Positions 53,540 through 62,825 of a stretch of 64,000 nucleotides of DNA are shown in pieces. The notes beneath the pieces were generated by a model, which saw only the letters and a list, made by a program, of their open reading frames with translations, was not told the origin of the DNA and did no database searches. Numbering within the stretch: position 1 is the first letter of the stretch; each line of letters begins with the position of its first letter. The DNA lies in assembly GCF_023612255.1 (NCBI RefSeq), contig NZ_CP063231.1:3020001-3084000 (forward strand), in the 5' to 3' direction. A program made the position numbers and the translations under genes. The DNA is from Luteibacter flocculans. Lineage in GTDB: Bacteria; Pseudomonadota; Gammaproteobacteria; Xanthomonadales; Rhodanobacteraceae.

Positions 53540-56500
53540 ATGAAATGGTTGATCCGCGTCGGCATGGGTCTTGGTGTGCTGCTGGTTGTCGTTGCGCTGG
53601 GCGTGTGGTGGCTCGTAGGGACTGCGTCGGGCCTGCGCTTCGCGCTCGCGCGCGCGCAGGCGTTCACCAACGGCGCACTGACCGTGCAGGAGGCGCACGG
53701 CCGTCTCGCCGGACCCCTCGATCTCGCTGGCGTGCGTTACCGCGATGGCAGCGGCATGGACGTACGCGTCGCAAAGGCGCATCTCGACAGCTCGCTCGGC
53801 TCGCTCCTGCGCCGCCGCGCGCATGTCTACGATCTGTCGGCAGATGGCATTGCCGTGGAACTCGGCCCCACCTCCACCGAACTGGACAGCCCCGCGCAGC
53901 CCTTCTCGCTGAAGCCGCCGCTGGACATCGTTCTCGACCGGGTGAAGATCGGACGCGTCCAGGTCACGCAGCAGGGTCAGACGCTGTTCTCGTCGAACTC
54001 GCTGGACCTCGCCGGCTCGTGGACGAGCGAAGGCATCGCGTTGCGATCGCTGGCCTTGCGCTCGGACGACGGACACGTCGATCTCGGCGGTACGCTCGCC
54101 ATCGGCAACGGATACAAGGGCGACGGCAAGGCAGGCTTCCGCTGGAAGCTGGGTGACATTGATTACGCGGGCACGATCGAGGCGCATAGCGACGGCGCGA
54201 AGGCGCATACCCTCGTGAACCTCACCCTGCCTTTCGTGGCGCAGGTAGACGCCAATCTCGTGCAAAGCGGCGATTTCCCGTGGGACGCGAAGATCGACGC
54301 GCCGCGTTTCGATCCGAAGCCGCTGCTGGGTGACAGCTCGCTCACGTCGCTCGGGCTTGCCTTGCAAGGTTCCGGCGACCGCTATGGTGCCAACCTCACC
54401 GGCGACGTGGACCTCAACGACTACCGCGTGCGTCTGGCACCCATCAAGGGCGAGTTCGATCACGCGTACAAACGCCTCACGCTAGACGAATTGACCGTGG
54501 GTTCGCCGCAGGTACGGGGATCGTTGACCGCGAAGGGAACAGTAGACGTCGCGGCACAACCGGTGTCCGCCGATCTTGCCCTGCACTGGACGGACGTCCT
54601 CGTGCCGGCCAACGTCGCGGGACAGGATCTCGCGAGCACGGGCCGTCTTACCTTCAAGGGCAGCGCAGAGGCCTATCACGCTGCTGGCGACGTCGATATC
54701 GGACCGCCCGGCCAGGTCGGTACGTTCACGCTCGATGTCGACGGCACGCCCCGACTCGTCACCTTGCACAACGTGCAGTTGAAACAACCGAAGGGTCAAC
54801 TGGGAGCCCGCGGCACGCTCACGCTGCAGCCCGCCCTGGCATGGAATCTCGACGTGACCGGCGAGCGCTTCGATCCTGGCCAGCTGTTCGCGGAGTGGCC
54901 GGGCGCACTCGACCTCGACCTCAACACTGAAGGACAGATCGTACAGGATGAGCCGATTGGTACGTTCGACCTGCGCAAGCTGGACGGCACCCTTCGCAAG
55001 CGCCCGCTGCGCGGCAACGGCAAGCTGACACTCAAGCCGCATACGGTCGTCAACGGACAGCTCGACCTCGCTTCCGGTGGCAGCACCATTCGTCTCGACG
55101 CGCGCGGCGAGACCTCCAACGACGCGACGCTGAAACTTGCCATCGCCTCGCTCGGCGATTGGCTTCCCGACGCGGGTGGCCGCGTCAACGGCGACATCTC
55201 GGCCAAGGGCATCCCACCCAAGCTCGCCGTCAAGGCCAACCTCCGCGGCAATGCCATCGTCTACGCCGACCAGAAAGTCGACGCGCTCACGGTGGATGCC
55301 GACATTCCGGACATCAGTGCGCCCGGTGGCAAGCTCGATGTCGCCGGCACGGGTGTGGTAAGTGGCGGACTGGTGTTCGACCGCGTTGCCATCGCCGCCG
55401 ACGGCAATCAGGAACGTCACCAGCTAAGCGTCTCCGCCAAGGGACGCCAGCTTTCGGCCGACCTGCGCCTTACCGGCGCCATGAAGAACGACGCGTGGAA
55501 CGGCACGCTGTCCGCGCTGAACATCGACTACCAGGGCCTGCCCCCGTGGCGCCTGCAGGGCCCGAGCCAGCTCGCCTGGAACCAGGGCGCCGCGAGCATG
55601 AGCGACCTCTGCCTTACCGCAGGTGAGCCGCTGCTCTGCGTGGCAGCGAAGCAAGACAAGGGCGGCAACCTCGACGCGAGCTACCGCCTGCGCCGCGTAC
55701 CGCTGGCGTTGCTGATGACCGCAGCCGAAGCGTCGAACAGCCCGATGCGCGCGGACGGCATCATCGAAGGCGATGGCAATGTGCGCCGCACGGCGGCCGG
55801 CGCGCTGTCCGGTCAGGCCACGATCACCTCGGCCCACGGTTCGGTGGCGTATGCGGATCGCACGGATCGACCGCTCGTCGTCTATGACAACCTCACGGCA
55901 AATGCGCAACTCGCACCCGACAACCAGCGCGTGATCCTGCGCGCCGCACTGAACGACGGCGGCAGCCTGGACGGCGACGTCACCGTCCGCGGCGCGCAAC
56001 AGGCGCTCGGCGGAAACGTATCGCTGCGACTGAAGAACCTTTCGGTCATCGAACTCTTCACTACCGAACTCGCGGACGTGAAAGGCGCGCTGGACGCGCA
56101 GTTCAATCTGGGCGGCACCGTCGCCTCGCCCGCCATCACGGGACGTGCCGTCGTGGACGGATTCGCCGCGGAGGTGCCCAGTGCGGGCCTCAAGTTGAAG
56201 GACGGGCGGCTTGCCATCGATACAACCGACGCCAAGAACTATCTCGTGGACGGTACCGTGCGCTCCGGCGAGGGCAGCCTGTCCATCAAGGGCAACGCCG
56301 CGCTCGGCGCGGGCGCACAGATGCGACTCGGCATCGAAGGCTCCAAATTCACCGCCGTGGACATCCCTGCCGCGAAAGCGGTCGTGTCGCCGAACGTGAC
56401 CATCGTGCAGGATGCCAAGGGCATGAACGTCAGCGGCAAGGTCAACATCGACATGGCCGACGTGAACGTCGAACGCCTACCCGGTGCAGGTGCCACCAAG

Positions 56501-57289
56501 GCGTCGCCGGATATCGTGGTGGTCGACGACGCGCAACGCGAAGCCGCGGAAGAATCCGCCCCCATCAGCGCCGATATCCGCGTCGATCTCGGACAGAAGG
56601 TGCATCTCGTCGGCTTCGGCATCGACGGTCGCATCACCGGGCAGCTCGACGTGCGCGAACGCCCAGGTCGCGCCACGACCGGACAGGGCCAGATCGGCGT
56701 CGACGGTACCTACAAGGCCTACGGCCAGGACCTGCGCATCGAACAAGGCCAGCTGCTGTTCGCCACCACGCCCATCGACAATCCGGGTCTGAACATCCGC
56801 GCCGCACGCACGCTCAATCCCAACGCCACCATCGACGAAGGCCAGAAGGTCGGTCTCTACGTATCGGGCACCGCACGTCGCCCGATCCTCACGGTGTTCT
56901 CCAACCCCGTGATGGAACAGTCCGACGCCCTCTCCTACCTCGTGACGGGCAAGCCCCTGTCACAGGTCAAGGGTGGCGAAGGCAACATGGTAGGCGCCGC
57001 GGCCCAGGCACTCGGCTCCGCCGCGGGCGATCTGCTCGCCAAGAGCGTGGGCTCCAAGATCGGCATCGACGACATCGGCGTCAGCAACAACGATGCCCTG
57101 GGCGGAACCTCCGCATTCACCGTGGGCAAGTACCTCTCGCCGCGACTCTATCTGAGCTACGGCGTCGGCCTCTTCGATCCCGGCCAGGTCATCACCCTGC
57201 GCTACCTGTTCAGCCGCCGCTGGAACTTCGAGGCGCAGAACGCGACGGATTTCAGCCGCGCGAGCTTGAACTATCGGTTGGAGCGGTAG
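53540..57289 (+). CDS. tamB: TamB, inner-membrane-anchored envelope protein
   Basis: 1249 residues from ATG at 53540, preceded by GAGGAG; a GTG at 53525 is possible. One N-terminal membrane anchor (IRVGMGLGVLLVVVALGVWW), a very long beta-rich AsmA-like body forming a periplasm-spanning groove, and a C-terminal DUF490 domain (QGQIGVDGTYKAYGQDLRIE; ending RWNFEAQNATDFSRASLNYR). It partners TamA and moves phospholipids or assists protein insertion. Confidence 0.95.
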   Translation: MKWLIRVGMGLGVLLVVVALGVWWLVGTASGLRFALARAQAFTNGALTVQEAHGRLAGPLDLAGVRYRDGSGMDVRVAKAHLDSSLGSLLRRRAHVYDLSADGIAVELGPTSTELDSPAQPFSLKPPLDIVLDRVKIGRVQVTQQGQTLFSSNSLDLAGSWTSEGIALRSLALRSDDGHVDLGGTLAIGNGYKGDGKAGFRWKLGDIDYAGTIEAHSDGAKAHTLVNLTLPFVAQVDANLVQSGDFPWDAKIDAPRFDPKPLLGDSSLTSLGLALQGSGDRYGANLTGDVDLNDYRVRLAPIKGEFDHAYKRLTLDELTVGSPQVRGSLTAKGTVDVAAQPVSADLALHWTDVLVPANVAGQDLASTGRLTFKGSAEAYHAAGDVDIGPPGQVGTFTLDVDGTPRLVTLHNVQLKQPKGQLGARGTLTLQPALAWNLDVTGERFDPGQLFAEWPGALDLDLNTEGQIVQDEPIGTFDLRKLDGTLRKRPLRGNGKLTLKPHTVVNGQLDLASGGSTIRLDARGETSNDATLKLAIASLGDWLPDAGGRVNGDISAKGIPPKLAVKANLRGNAIVYADQKVDALTVDADIPDISAPGGKLDVAGTGVVSGGLVFDRVAIAADGNQERHQLSVSAKGRQLSADLRLTGAMKNDAWNGTLSALNIDYQGLPPWRLQGPSQLAWNQGAASMSDLCLTAGEPLLCVAAKQDKGGNLDASYRLRRVPLALLMTAAEASNSPMRADGIIEGDGNVRRTAAGALSGQATITSAHGSVAYADRTDRPLVVYDNLTANAQLAPDNQRVILRAALNDGGSLDGDVTVRGAQQALGGNVSLRLKNLSVIELFTTELADVKGALDAQFNLGGTVASPAITGRAVVDGFAAEVPSAGLKLKDGRLAIDTTDAKNYLVDGTVRSGEGSLSIKGNAALGAGAQMRLGIEGSKFTAVDIPAAKAVVSPNVTIVQDAKGMNVSGKVNIDMADVNVERLPGAGATKASPDIVVVDDAQREAAEESAPISADIRVDLGQKVHLVGFGIDGRITGQLDVRERPGRATTGQGQIGVDGTYKAYGQDLRIEQGQLLFATTPIDNPGLNIRAARTLNPNATIDEGQKVGLYVSGTARRPILTVFSNPVMEQSDALSYLVTGKPLSQVKGGEGNMVGAAAQALGSAAGDLLAKSVGSKIGIDDIGVSNNDALGGTSAFTVGKYLSPRLYLSYGVGLFDPGQVITLRYLFSRRWNFEAQNATDFSRASLNYRLER

Positions 57290-57539
57290 TCAAGCCAGCG
57301 TCTCGGGATCAGCGTGGACGTCGATTCTGCGACGATTGAATTTAAGTACCGCTCTCACAAGAGCCGAGCAAGTTCGTGCTGATTGCGCGAACTCGCCAAA
57401 TGCAGGCCCACTTAGTAACGCCTACCGGCGGCGAGACATATTCCTACACGCGAAGATGGCGCCGCCCGCGGGTGTCTGCACTGACGAGCTGGTGAAATGA
57501 CACCTCCGCACAACACGTGCAATCAAGGAGGAAACAACC
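57290..57539 (+). promoter_or_regulatory. Intergenic region upstream of microcin locus
   Basis: About 250 bases without a convincing gene. It must carry the promoter of the microcin operon; a strong ribosome site AAGGAGG stands at 57525-57531. No clear -35/-10, Fur box or terminator was recognised. Confidence 0.35.
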
Positions 57540-57761
57540 ATGCGCGATCTGACCCATGAAGAACTTGCCTGCGTGAGCGGCGGCCAGATGAATCGTGTCG
57601 AGTTCTGTATCGGGGCTACTTCGCTGCTCTTCGGTGGCGCGGGCGCTGTCATCGGCGGCTCGGGGACTTTCGGATTTGGGGCCGGGATCGGCTTTAGCGC
57701 TGGCTTTGGTGTGGGAAGTGCCGTGGGACAGATGGCCTGCTCCTCGTTCTTCGCCCCCTGA
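57540..57761 (+). CDS. Microcin-like precursor peptide 1 (double-glycine leader)
   Basis: 73 residues. The leader MRDLTHEELACVSGG has the class II pattern (hydrophobics spaced before GG) and would be cut after Gly15. The 58-residue core is Gly-rich and hydrophobic (GGAGAVIGGSGTFGFGAGIG), uncharged in its centre, with two Cys (VEFCIGA and QMACSS) that could form a disulfide. This resembles class IIa microcins such as colicin V. It is the first gene of a block with a C39-peptidase exporter. Target unknown. Confidence 0.8.
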   Translation: MRDLTHEELACVSGGQMNRVEFCIGATSLLFGGAGAVIGGSGTFGFGAGIGFSAGFGVGSAVGQMACSSFFAP

Positions 57762-57763
57762 AC

Positions 57764-57904
57764 ATGGATCCTTGGTCCACACTCGTTATTACGGGAAGCA
57801 TCATCGGCATCCTTGTCAAACATAACCTGGCGAGAAACCTAATTCTCGGACTTCTCGTTTGTATTTCTCTAGCCAGAATGTTTGGCCTGCTCACAACGAA
57901 CTAA
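57764..57904 (+). CDS. Small membrane protein, putative immunity to peptide 1
   Basis: 46 residues starting two bases after the peptide 1 stop: MDPWSTLVITGSIIGILVKH, ending RMFGLLTTN. Two hydrophobic helices (about 6-19 and 26-42) separated by KHNLARN suggest a hairpin in the inner membrane, the usual form of class II immunity proteins. No family recognised; function is inferred from position and topology. Confidence 0.6.
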   Translation: MDPWSTLVITGSIIGILVKHNLARNLILGLLVCISLARMFGLLTTN

Positions 57905-57926
57905 AAGCAACTTGCGACGGAACGCC

Positions 57927-59198
57927 ATGGCGGCCAATCTCTACAGGCAGGAAGCCATTGTCAACCTGAAATCCTTGGATTTTGGTGTGCCAATGAGCCC
58001 CCCGAAGGTGCAAAGGATTGCGGCGAGATTGGCCGTCGGCGTCACTATTGCTCTCGTCGTGTGGCTATGTATCGGCTCCTATACGCGGCGTGTTGCGGTC
58101 AAGGGCGTCCTGGAGCCACGAAACGGAGTGATACACCTTCGCGCCCCCATGCCGGGCAAGGTCGTGAAGATCCACGTATCCCCCGGCACCAAGGTCAAGG
58201 CGGGAGCTACGCTCCTCACGCTGGCCGCAGATCAGACAACAGAACGACATGGTGACGAGGTTGCGGCGAAACTCAACCGACTGCTCGATGACCGACGTCG
58301 CCTCCGCATAGAAGCATCCAGTGTGGAAAGGTCCTTCAAGGAACAGGAACGCACCTTGACCGATGAACTCCACACAGCGCGATCGAGGTCCGCACGAATG
58401 GCGACCCAGCGCGACCTGCAGGTTCGGAAGATCGCGATCAAACAAGATCTTCTGGACAGGATGTCACCGCTACTGGCCAAGGGGTATGTGTCGTCGCTCC
58501 AATACAAGGAAAGGGAATCCGAGCGTTTGCAGGCCGAATCCGAACTCGAATCGATATCGGCACAATACGAAGACGCTCGACAAGCGGAGGCCAGCCTGGC
58601 GTCCCGCCTAAAACGTCTTTCCGACGAGCTCACGGAAAAACTCGGGCTGGTCAATGACCGATTGTCAAACGTGGAGCAGGCCATCCTGCAGACGGAGACC
58701 CAGCGCTCCCTGCTGGTCAATGCGCCAACCGACGGCGAAGTAACCAATATCTTCATCGCCGAAGGAAGCGGCGCATCTCCCTCAGAGACCTTGATCACTT
58801 TCATTCCGAGTGAGTCCGATCTCGTGGCGAGAGTTCTCGTCGACAGCCGCGCCATTGGCTTCATTAAGCGCGGAACACCCGTCGCCATTCGTTATCAGCC
58901 CTTCCCCTACGAAAAATTCGGACTGCATCACGGGCACGTTTCGAGAGTTCCCGGATCGGCGATCGAGGCGAACGCGATATCCGCCTCGCGAGACCTCGGT
59001 TCGACGGGAGCGGCCTATCGCGTCGACGTCGACCTGCCGCATCAGACCGTTAGCGTTTACGGCAAGGAGGAACCTCTCATGACAGGCATGGAAGTAACCG
59101 CGGATCTTCTACTTGACCGCCGAACGCTCATCGAATGGATGTTCGAACCGCTGATAGCGATGAACAAGCGCATGGACAGCCAGGCGTCGACGCCATGA
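57927..59198 (+). CDS. Microcin export adaptor (HlyD/CvaA family)
   Basis: 423 residues from ATG at 57927 (MAANLYRQEAI). Short cytosolic N-terminus (EAIVNLKSLDFGVPMSPPKV, similar to other CvaA-type adaptors), one membrane segment (about 35-55), lipoyl half (VIHLRAPMPGKVVKIHVSPG), a long coiled coil (about 110-265) and the second lipoyl half (NAPTDGEVTNIFIAEGSG). It bridges the ABC exporter to an outer-membrane TolC encoded elsewhere. Its stop overlaps the exporter start (ATGA). Confidence 0.9.
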   Translation: MAANLYRQEAIVNLKSLDFGVPMSPPKVQRIAARLAVGVTIALVVWLCIGSYTRRVAVKGVLEPRNGVIHLRAPMPGKVVKIHVSPGTKVKAGATLLTLAADQTTERHGDEVAAKLNRLLDDRRRLRIEASSVERSFKEQERTLTDELHTARSRSARMATQRDLQVRKIAIKQDLLDRMSPLLAKGYVSSLQYKERESERLQAESELESISAQYEDARQAEASLASRLKRLSDELTEKLGLVNDRLSNVEQAILQTETQRSLLVNAPTDGEVTNIFIAEGSGASPSETLITFIPSESDLVARVLVDSRAIGFIKRGTPVAIRYQPFPYEKFGLHHGHVSRVPGSAIEANAISASRDLGSTGAAYRVDVDLPHQTVSVYGKEEPLMTGMEVTADLLLDRRTLIEWMFEPLIAMNKRMDSQASTP

Positions 59199-61339
59199 AT
59201 GCCGTGAACGAGTCGCCATCCAACACCTGGGGGCTTGCAAAGCGGCTGGGATTTGGCAAGCGAACACCCATCATCAGGCAGTCCGAGCAGAACGAATGCG
59301 GGCTGGCCTGCATCGCCATGATCCTCGGCCACCACGGTCAGCACGTGTCGCTACGCGACCTGCGCAAGCATTCGGACGTTTCGTCACGCGGCGCCAGCCT
59401 TAACGATCTCATGGACGTCGCGGGGGAACGCGGGTTACGTTGCCGGCCATTGCGTCTGGATTTGGCAGAGCTAGGGCAGCTTCAGACCCCATGCCTCCTC
59501 CATTGGCGGATGGATCACTTCGTCGTACTCATCAAGGTATCCGGCAAGCATGCGATCGTTCACGATCCCGCTGCCGGTCGCAGGAGCGTTCCCCTAGCCG
59601 AAGTGTCGCGACTCTTTACCGGCATTGCCATGGAAGCCGTGCCTGCCGACCACTTCATCAGTGCGCGCAAGAAGCCGGACATTCCTCTGGCATCGATGCT
59701 TCGCATGTTGAATGGCTACGCGTCGTCGCTGTGGTCCATTCTCGGGTTCTCGCTGGCACTGGAAGTGCTCGCCCTACTCATGCCACAACTCGTGCAGACC
59801 GTTGTGGATCAGGTGCTCGCCAACGGCGACTATGACCTGCTGACCCTCGTGGGAATCAGCTTCGTTCTCCTTACGCTCATTTCGTCGGCGGTTTCCGCCT
59901 GCCGGAGTTGGTCCGTGGCCTGGCTTCGCGCTCACGGAGGCATGCGCTGGACGGGTGTGCTGTTCGATCGCCTGCTTCGTCTCCAGCAGAACTACTTCGA
60001 ACGTCGGCACGTGGGCGACGTCGTGTCCCGGCTCGATGCCGTTCATTCTATCCAGCAAGCCGTCACCAACCAGCTCGTGGGTGCGCTGATGGACGGTATG
60101 GTGGGTGTCGCCACGCTCGCATTGCTCCTCGTCTACAGTCCGATGCTCGCTGGCGTCGTGGTCTGCGGCACACTGGCCTACACGATCCTGCGACTCTCGA
60201 TATACAGGCCTCTCCGCGAGGTTGGCATCGATCAGATCGAGGCGGCGGCCGCGCAACGAACCGATCTCGTCGAGTGCATTCGTGGCATTCGCACCATTCG
60301 CCTGAACAACAAGACCGCGATCAGGTCTGCGCTGCATGCCAATAAGACGGCGTCCGTCCAGGCACACCAGTTTCGAAGCGACAAGCTTGGCATTCTCTTC
60401 GAGGCAGTCGGCAGCATCCTCGCGGGTGTCCAACGGGTGATCGTTCTCTGGGTAGGCGCGTCCCTCGCGATGCGAGGTCAGATGACCGCCGGCATGCTCA
60501 TGGCATTCTCGGCATACGCCGACCAGTTTTCCCATCGATCGAACGCCCTCATCGACTACATCATCCAGCTACGGTTGCTCAAGATACAGGGCGAGCGTGT
60601 TGCGGATGTCGTCCTGGCACCGGAAGAACCGCACATGCACGGGTCTTATCAGGGGCCGGAGCATGCGCCATCCCTACGATTCGACGACGTCAGTTACCGG
60701 TACTCGAGTAACTCACCCTGGATCCTCCGACATGCTTCCCTATCCATCGAGCCGGGCGAATGCATCGCCATCGTAGGAGCATCGGGCGCGGGGAAAACCA
60801 CCGCGCTCCGTCTGTTGCTCGGCCTCATCGATCCTTGCGAGGGGAGCGTGCGCATCGGTGACATCGATCTCGCCCATCTTGGCAAATCGTCGTTCCGAGA
60901 CCGCACCGGCATCGTCCTGCAGGACGATCATCTCTTTTCTGGGACGATCGCCGACAACATCTGTTTCTTCGACGCCTCGGCAAACATGGAAGACATCTAC
61001 GCCGCAGCATCTCTTGCCAAGATACACGACGATATCTGCGCGATGCCTATGGGTTACCGCACCCTCGTCGGGGACATGGGCTCCGGGCTATCGGGCGGAC
61101 AGAAACAACGCATCGTCCTGGCCCGCGCCCTTTACCGAAAGCCATCGGTATTGGTGCTGGACGAGGCCACAAGCCATCTCGACCTGATCACAGAAAGCGA
61201 AGTCGCGATCCAACTGAAAGAGTTGAAGATGACGCGCATCACCGTTGCGCATCGCCCAGAAACGGTTCGCGCGGCGGATCGTGTTGTCGCGCTGGTAGAC
61301 GGTCGGTTTACTGAGATATCCCCCGCAATCGTTGCTTGA
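59195..61339 (+). CDS. C39-peptidase ABC exporter for double-glycine peptides (CvaB-like)
   Basis: 714 residues from ATG at 59195. The N-terminal C39 peptidase has the catalytic Cys in QSEQNECGLACIAMIL, His in WRMDHFVVLI and Asp in HDPAAGRRSVPL, so it should be active. A six-helix membrane domain follows (about 165-440), then the ATPase: Walker A GASGAGKTT, signature LSGGQKQRIVLARAL, Walker B VLVLDEATSHLD. It removes GG leaders and exports the peptides; the two precursors in this locus are the obvious substrates. Confidence 0.94.
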   Translation: MNAVNESPSNTWGLAKRLGFGKRTPIIRQSEQNECGLACIAMILGHHGQHVSLRDLRKHSDVSSRGASLNDLMDVAGERGLRCRPLRLDLAELGQLQTPCLLHWRMDHFVVLIKVSGKHAIVHDPAAGRRSVPLAEVSRLFTGIAMEAVPADHFISARKKPDIPLASMLRMLNGYASSLWSILGFSLALEVLALLMPQLVQTVVDQVLANGDYDLLTLVGISFVLLTLISSAVSACRSWSVAWLRAHGGMRWTGVLFDRLLRLQQNYFERRHVGDVVSRLDAVHSIQQAVTNQLVGALMDGMVGVATLALLLVYSPMLAGVVVCGTLAYTILRLSIYRPLREVGIDQIEAAAAQRTDLVECIRGIRTIRLNNKTAIRSALHANKTASVQAHQFRSDKLGILFEAVGSILAGVQRVIVLWVGASLAMRGQMTAGMLMAFSAYADQFSHRSNALIDYIIQLRLLKIQGERVADVVLAPEEPHMHGSYQGPEHAPSLRFDDVSYRYSSNSPWILRHASLSIEPGECIAIVGASGAGKTTALRLLLGLIDPCEGSVRIGDIDLAHLGKSSFRDRTGIVLQDDHLFSGTIADNICFFDASANMEDIYAAASLAKIHDDICAMPMGYRTLVGDMGSGLSGGQKQRIVLARALYRKPSVLVLDEATSHLDLITESEVAIQLKELKMTRITVAHRPETVRAADRVVALVDGRFTEISPAIVA

Positions 61340-61459
61340 TCAAAAAGGTAACGCGATCCCTGGCCGCGACTTGCGTAAAAGTGGAATGATTCTACTTTCG
61401 ACGAGTCGAGATCCTTACTGACTGATTAGTCACACGAGCAATGATTGGAAAAATAAGCC

Positions 61460-61663
61460 ATGTCGAAGCAATCGAAAATTAATCCAAATTGGGTCACGGA
61501 GTGGATCTCCTCCTGCGTGGTGATTGCGCTTGTTCTCGTCATCGGCTTTCACGTCGGCCAATACGACAGCATGGAGCACAACGCCCTCTCTTTCGTCACC
61601 GGAGGCGTGTGCTATTTGCTTTGCTGCATCGTTTCAATCCGATACTTTCGGCAAAAAAGGTAA
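61460..61663 (+). CDS. Small membrane protein, putative microcin immunity
   Basis: 67 residues. Two membrane segments (about 17-33 and 46-61) joined by FHVGQYDSMEHNALSFVTGG; C-terminus basic (RYFRQKR). A clear relative lies downstream as a frameshifted gene at 62480-62684 (GFAAGHYDDVEHDGAF). The motif G-x-x-x-G-[QH]-Y-D-x-[MV]-E-H is shared. Paralogues each near a microcin precursor suggest immunity (inference). Confidence 0.6.
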   Translation: MSKQSKINPNWVTEWISSCVVIALVLVIGFHVGQYDSMEHNALSFVTGGVCYLLCCIVSIRYFRQKR

Positions 61664-61748
61664 ATGCGGCCACGCAAGACGAGAGAGCCGCGGCGCATCA
61701 CGAGCGCCCCGGCTCTGCCCACTGTCCGTCACTGAGCGCAGACCGTCG

Positions 61749-62051
61749 ATGTCATTTCTTCAGAATCGCCTGGAATCCGTGGCCCCGTGGCTTTACGCGG
61801 ACTCTTCCGCATGGACGGCCATCGGACTTTTCGGAACCGCGCTCTTCGGCTCTCGTTTTGTCGTTCAGTGGATCTGCTCCGAACGCTCAGGCCGCGTAGT
61901 CGTACCGCCTGTATTTTGGCATTTGAGCTTCTGGGGAAGTCTCATCTCGCTCTTGTACGCGCTACATCTCGACAAGCTACCGATCATTCTCGGCCAAGCC
62001 CTTCTCCCCGTCCTACATGGACGAAACCTGTGGCTTCTTCGCAAGCGATAA
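61749..62051 (+). CDS. Lipid-A-disaccharide synthase N-terminal domain-like membrane protein
   Basis: 100 residues from ATG at 61749 (MSFLQNRLESVAPWLYADSS). Three predicted helices with the LAB_N signature: FGSRFVVQWICSERSGRVVV and PPVFWHLSFWGSLISLLYAL. Members are stand-alone small membrane proteins, often next to glycosyltransferases or lipid-modifying genes, of unknown role. Here it lies between the exporter and the second precursor; it might aid self-protection or be unrelated cargo. Confidence 0.75.
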   Translation: MSFLQNRLESVAPWLYADSSAWTAIGLFGTALFGSRFVVQWICSERSGRVVVPPVFWHLSFWGSLISLLYALHLDKLPIILGQALLPVLHGRNLWLLRKR

Positions 62052-62211
62052 GCCCCCAATCAGGTTTGTCATGTTCGAACGAAGAGAAAATCTGACGAAT
62101 TTTTTAGCCGAATACCCGCGAACGGCGAGGTAATGCCTGCCCGCAATCCATTCTTATATCGCTGATAATCACAACCGGTTTTCCGCAACATCAACTTCGC
62201 AAGGAGACAAC

Positions 62212-62475
62212 ATGAGAAATCTGACTTACTCTGAATGTAATTTCATCGCGGGCGGAACGCCTCCGCCGCAAGCTGGGCTAACCCGCGACGCCGCTATGGA
62301 CCGTGCGCTCGGCAGCGTTGTGAACACCATTTTCAAACACACTGTGCCTGGGGCGCTCTATAGCGCAGTTTTTGGTTCCACTGAGGGTCTCTCGGCTGTA
62401 GCCGGTCGTGTTGCCGGGACTATTATGCGCCAGACCCCAGCGGGGTTGCTGTTGAGCACTTTGCCTCAACGATGA
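62212..62475 (+). CDS. Microcin-like precursor peptide 2 (double-glycine leader)
   Basis: 87 residues. The leader MRNLTYSECNFIAGG aligns with that of peptide 1 (MRDLTHEELACVSGG), so both should be cut by the same C39 peptidase. The 72-residue core begins TPPPQAGLTRDAAMDRALGS, has an amphipathic middle (VVNTIFKHTVPGALYSAVFG) and no Cys after the leader. It ends LLLSTLPQR. Ribosome site AAGGAGA upstream. Activity unknown. Confidence 0.75.
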   Translation: MRNLTYSECNFIAGGTPPPQAGLTRDAAMDRALGSVVNTIFKHTVPGALYSAVFGSTEGLSAVAGRVAGTIMRQTPAGLLLSTLPQR

Positions 62476-62479
62476 AGCC

Positions 62480-62684
62480 ATGAGTTAAAGAGTGGCTTTG
62501 GCAATGCGGCGGCTTCGCCGCATTGCTCGTGTTTGGATTCGCTGCTGGCCACTATGACGATGTCGAGCACGATGGCGCTTTCTATTCCTTTGCTACAACC
62601 ACTTATCTGGCAGTTTGTATAACGTTCCTTCGATACGCGGGAAACCGCTACCGGGTCCGCAGACGCAGCGCGAAAAGCCTCTGA
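62480..62684 (+). pseudogene. Frameshifted paralogue of the 61460 immunity-like gene
   Basis: ATG at 62480 reads ATG AGT TAA, but removing one T gives MSKEWLWQCGGFAALLVFGF, continuing AAGHYDDVEHDGAFYSFATT and a basic C-terminus (YRVRRRSAKSL). This matches the protein at 61460 (MSK..., TEWISSC..., HVGQYDSMEHNALSF). The gene is thus either broken by one inserted base or the base is a sequencing error. It follows precursor 2 by four bases, the place of its immunity gene. A 10-base-pair hairpin (62502-62525) overlaps the 5' part. The gap 62476-62825 holds nothing else clear. Confidence 0.65.
62502..62525 (+). terminator. Hairpin after precursor 2
   Basis: CAATGCGGCG-GCTT-CGCCGCATTG, a perfect ten-base stem. 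Followed by CTCGTGTTT rather than a T-run, so it may be a weak terminator or an RNA stabiliser that keeps precursor 2 mRNA levels high. It lies inside the frameshifted gene. Confidence 0.4.
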
Positions 62685-62825
62685 GCCACACGCACCTGGG
62701 CCGACCTCGTCATGGGAAACGCGGCTTTCAACAATGAAACGCAGTCGCAAGGCCATACCCCTTCCCCTCGGAACCGGCTCGGGCGATGATCCCCAGGGGA
62801 GCTAGCCAGGGGAAAGGGGTAACGC

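Noticed and set aside
57300-57530. A third GG-leader precursor before peptide 1
   Set aside because: A short frame with Gly-Gly exists but lacks the leader pattern, a ribosome site and a hydrophobic core.
61419-61432. TGACTGATTAGTCA dyad upstream of the 61460 gene as a regulator site
   Set aside because: Short, single copy and no matching regulator nearby; could be chance.
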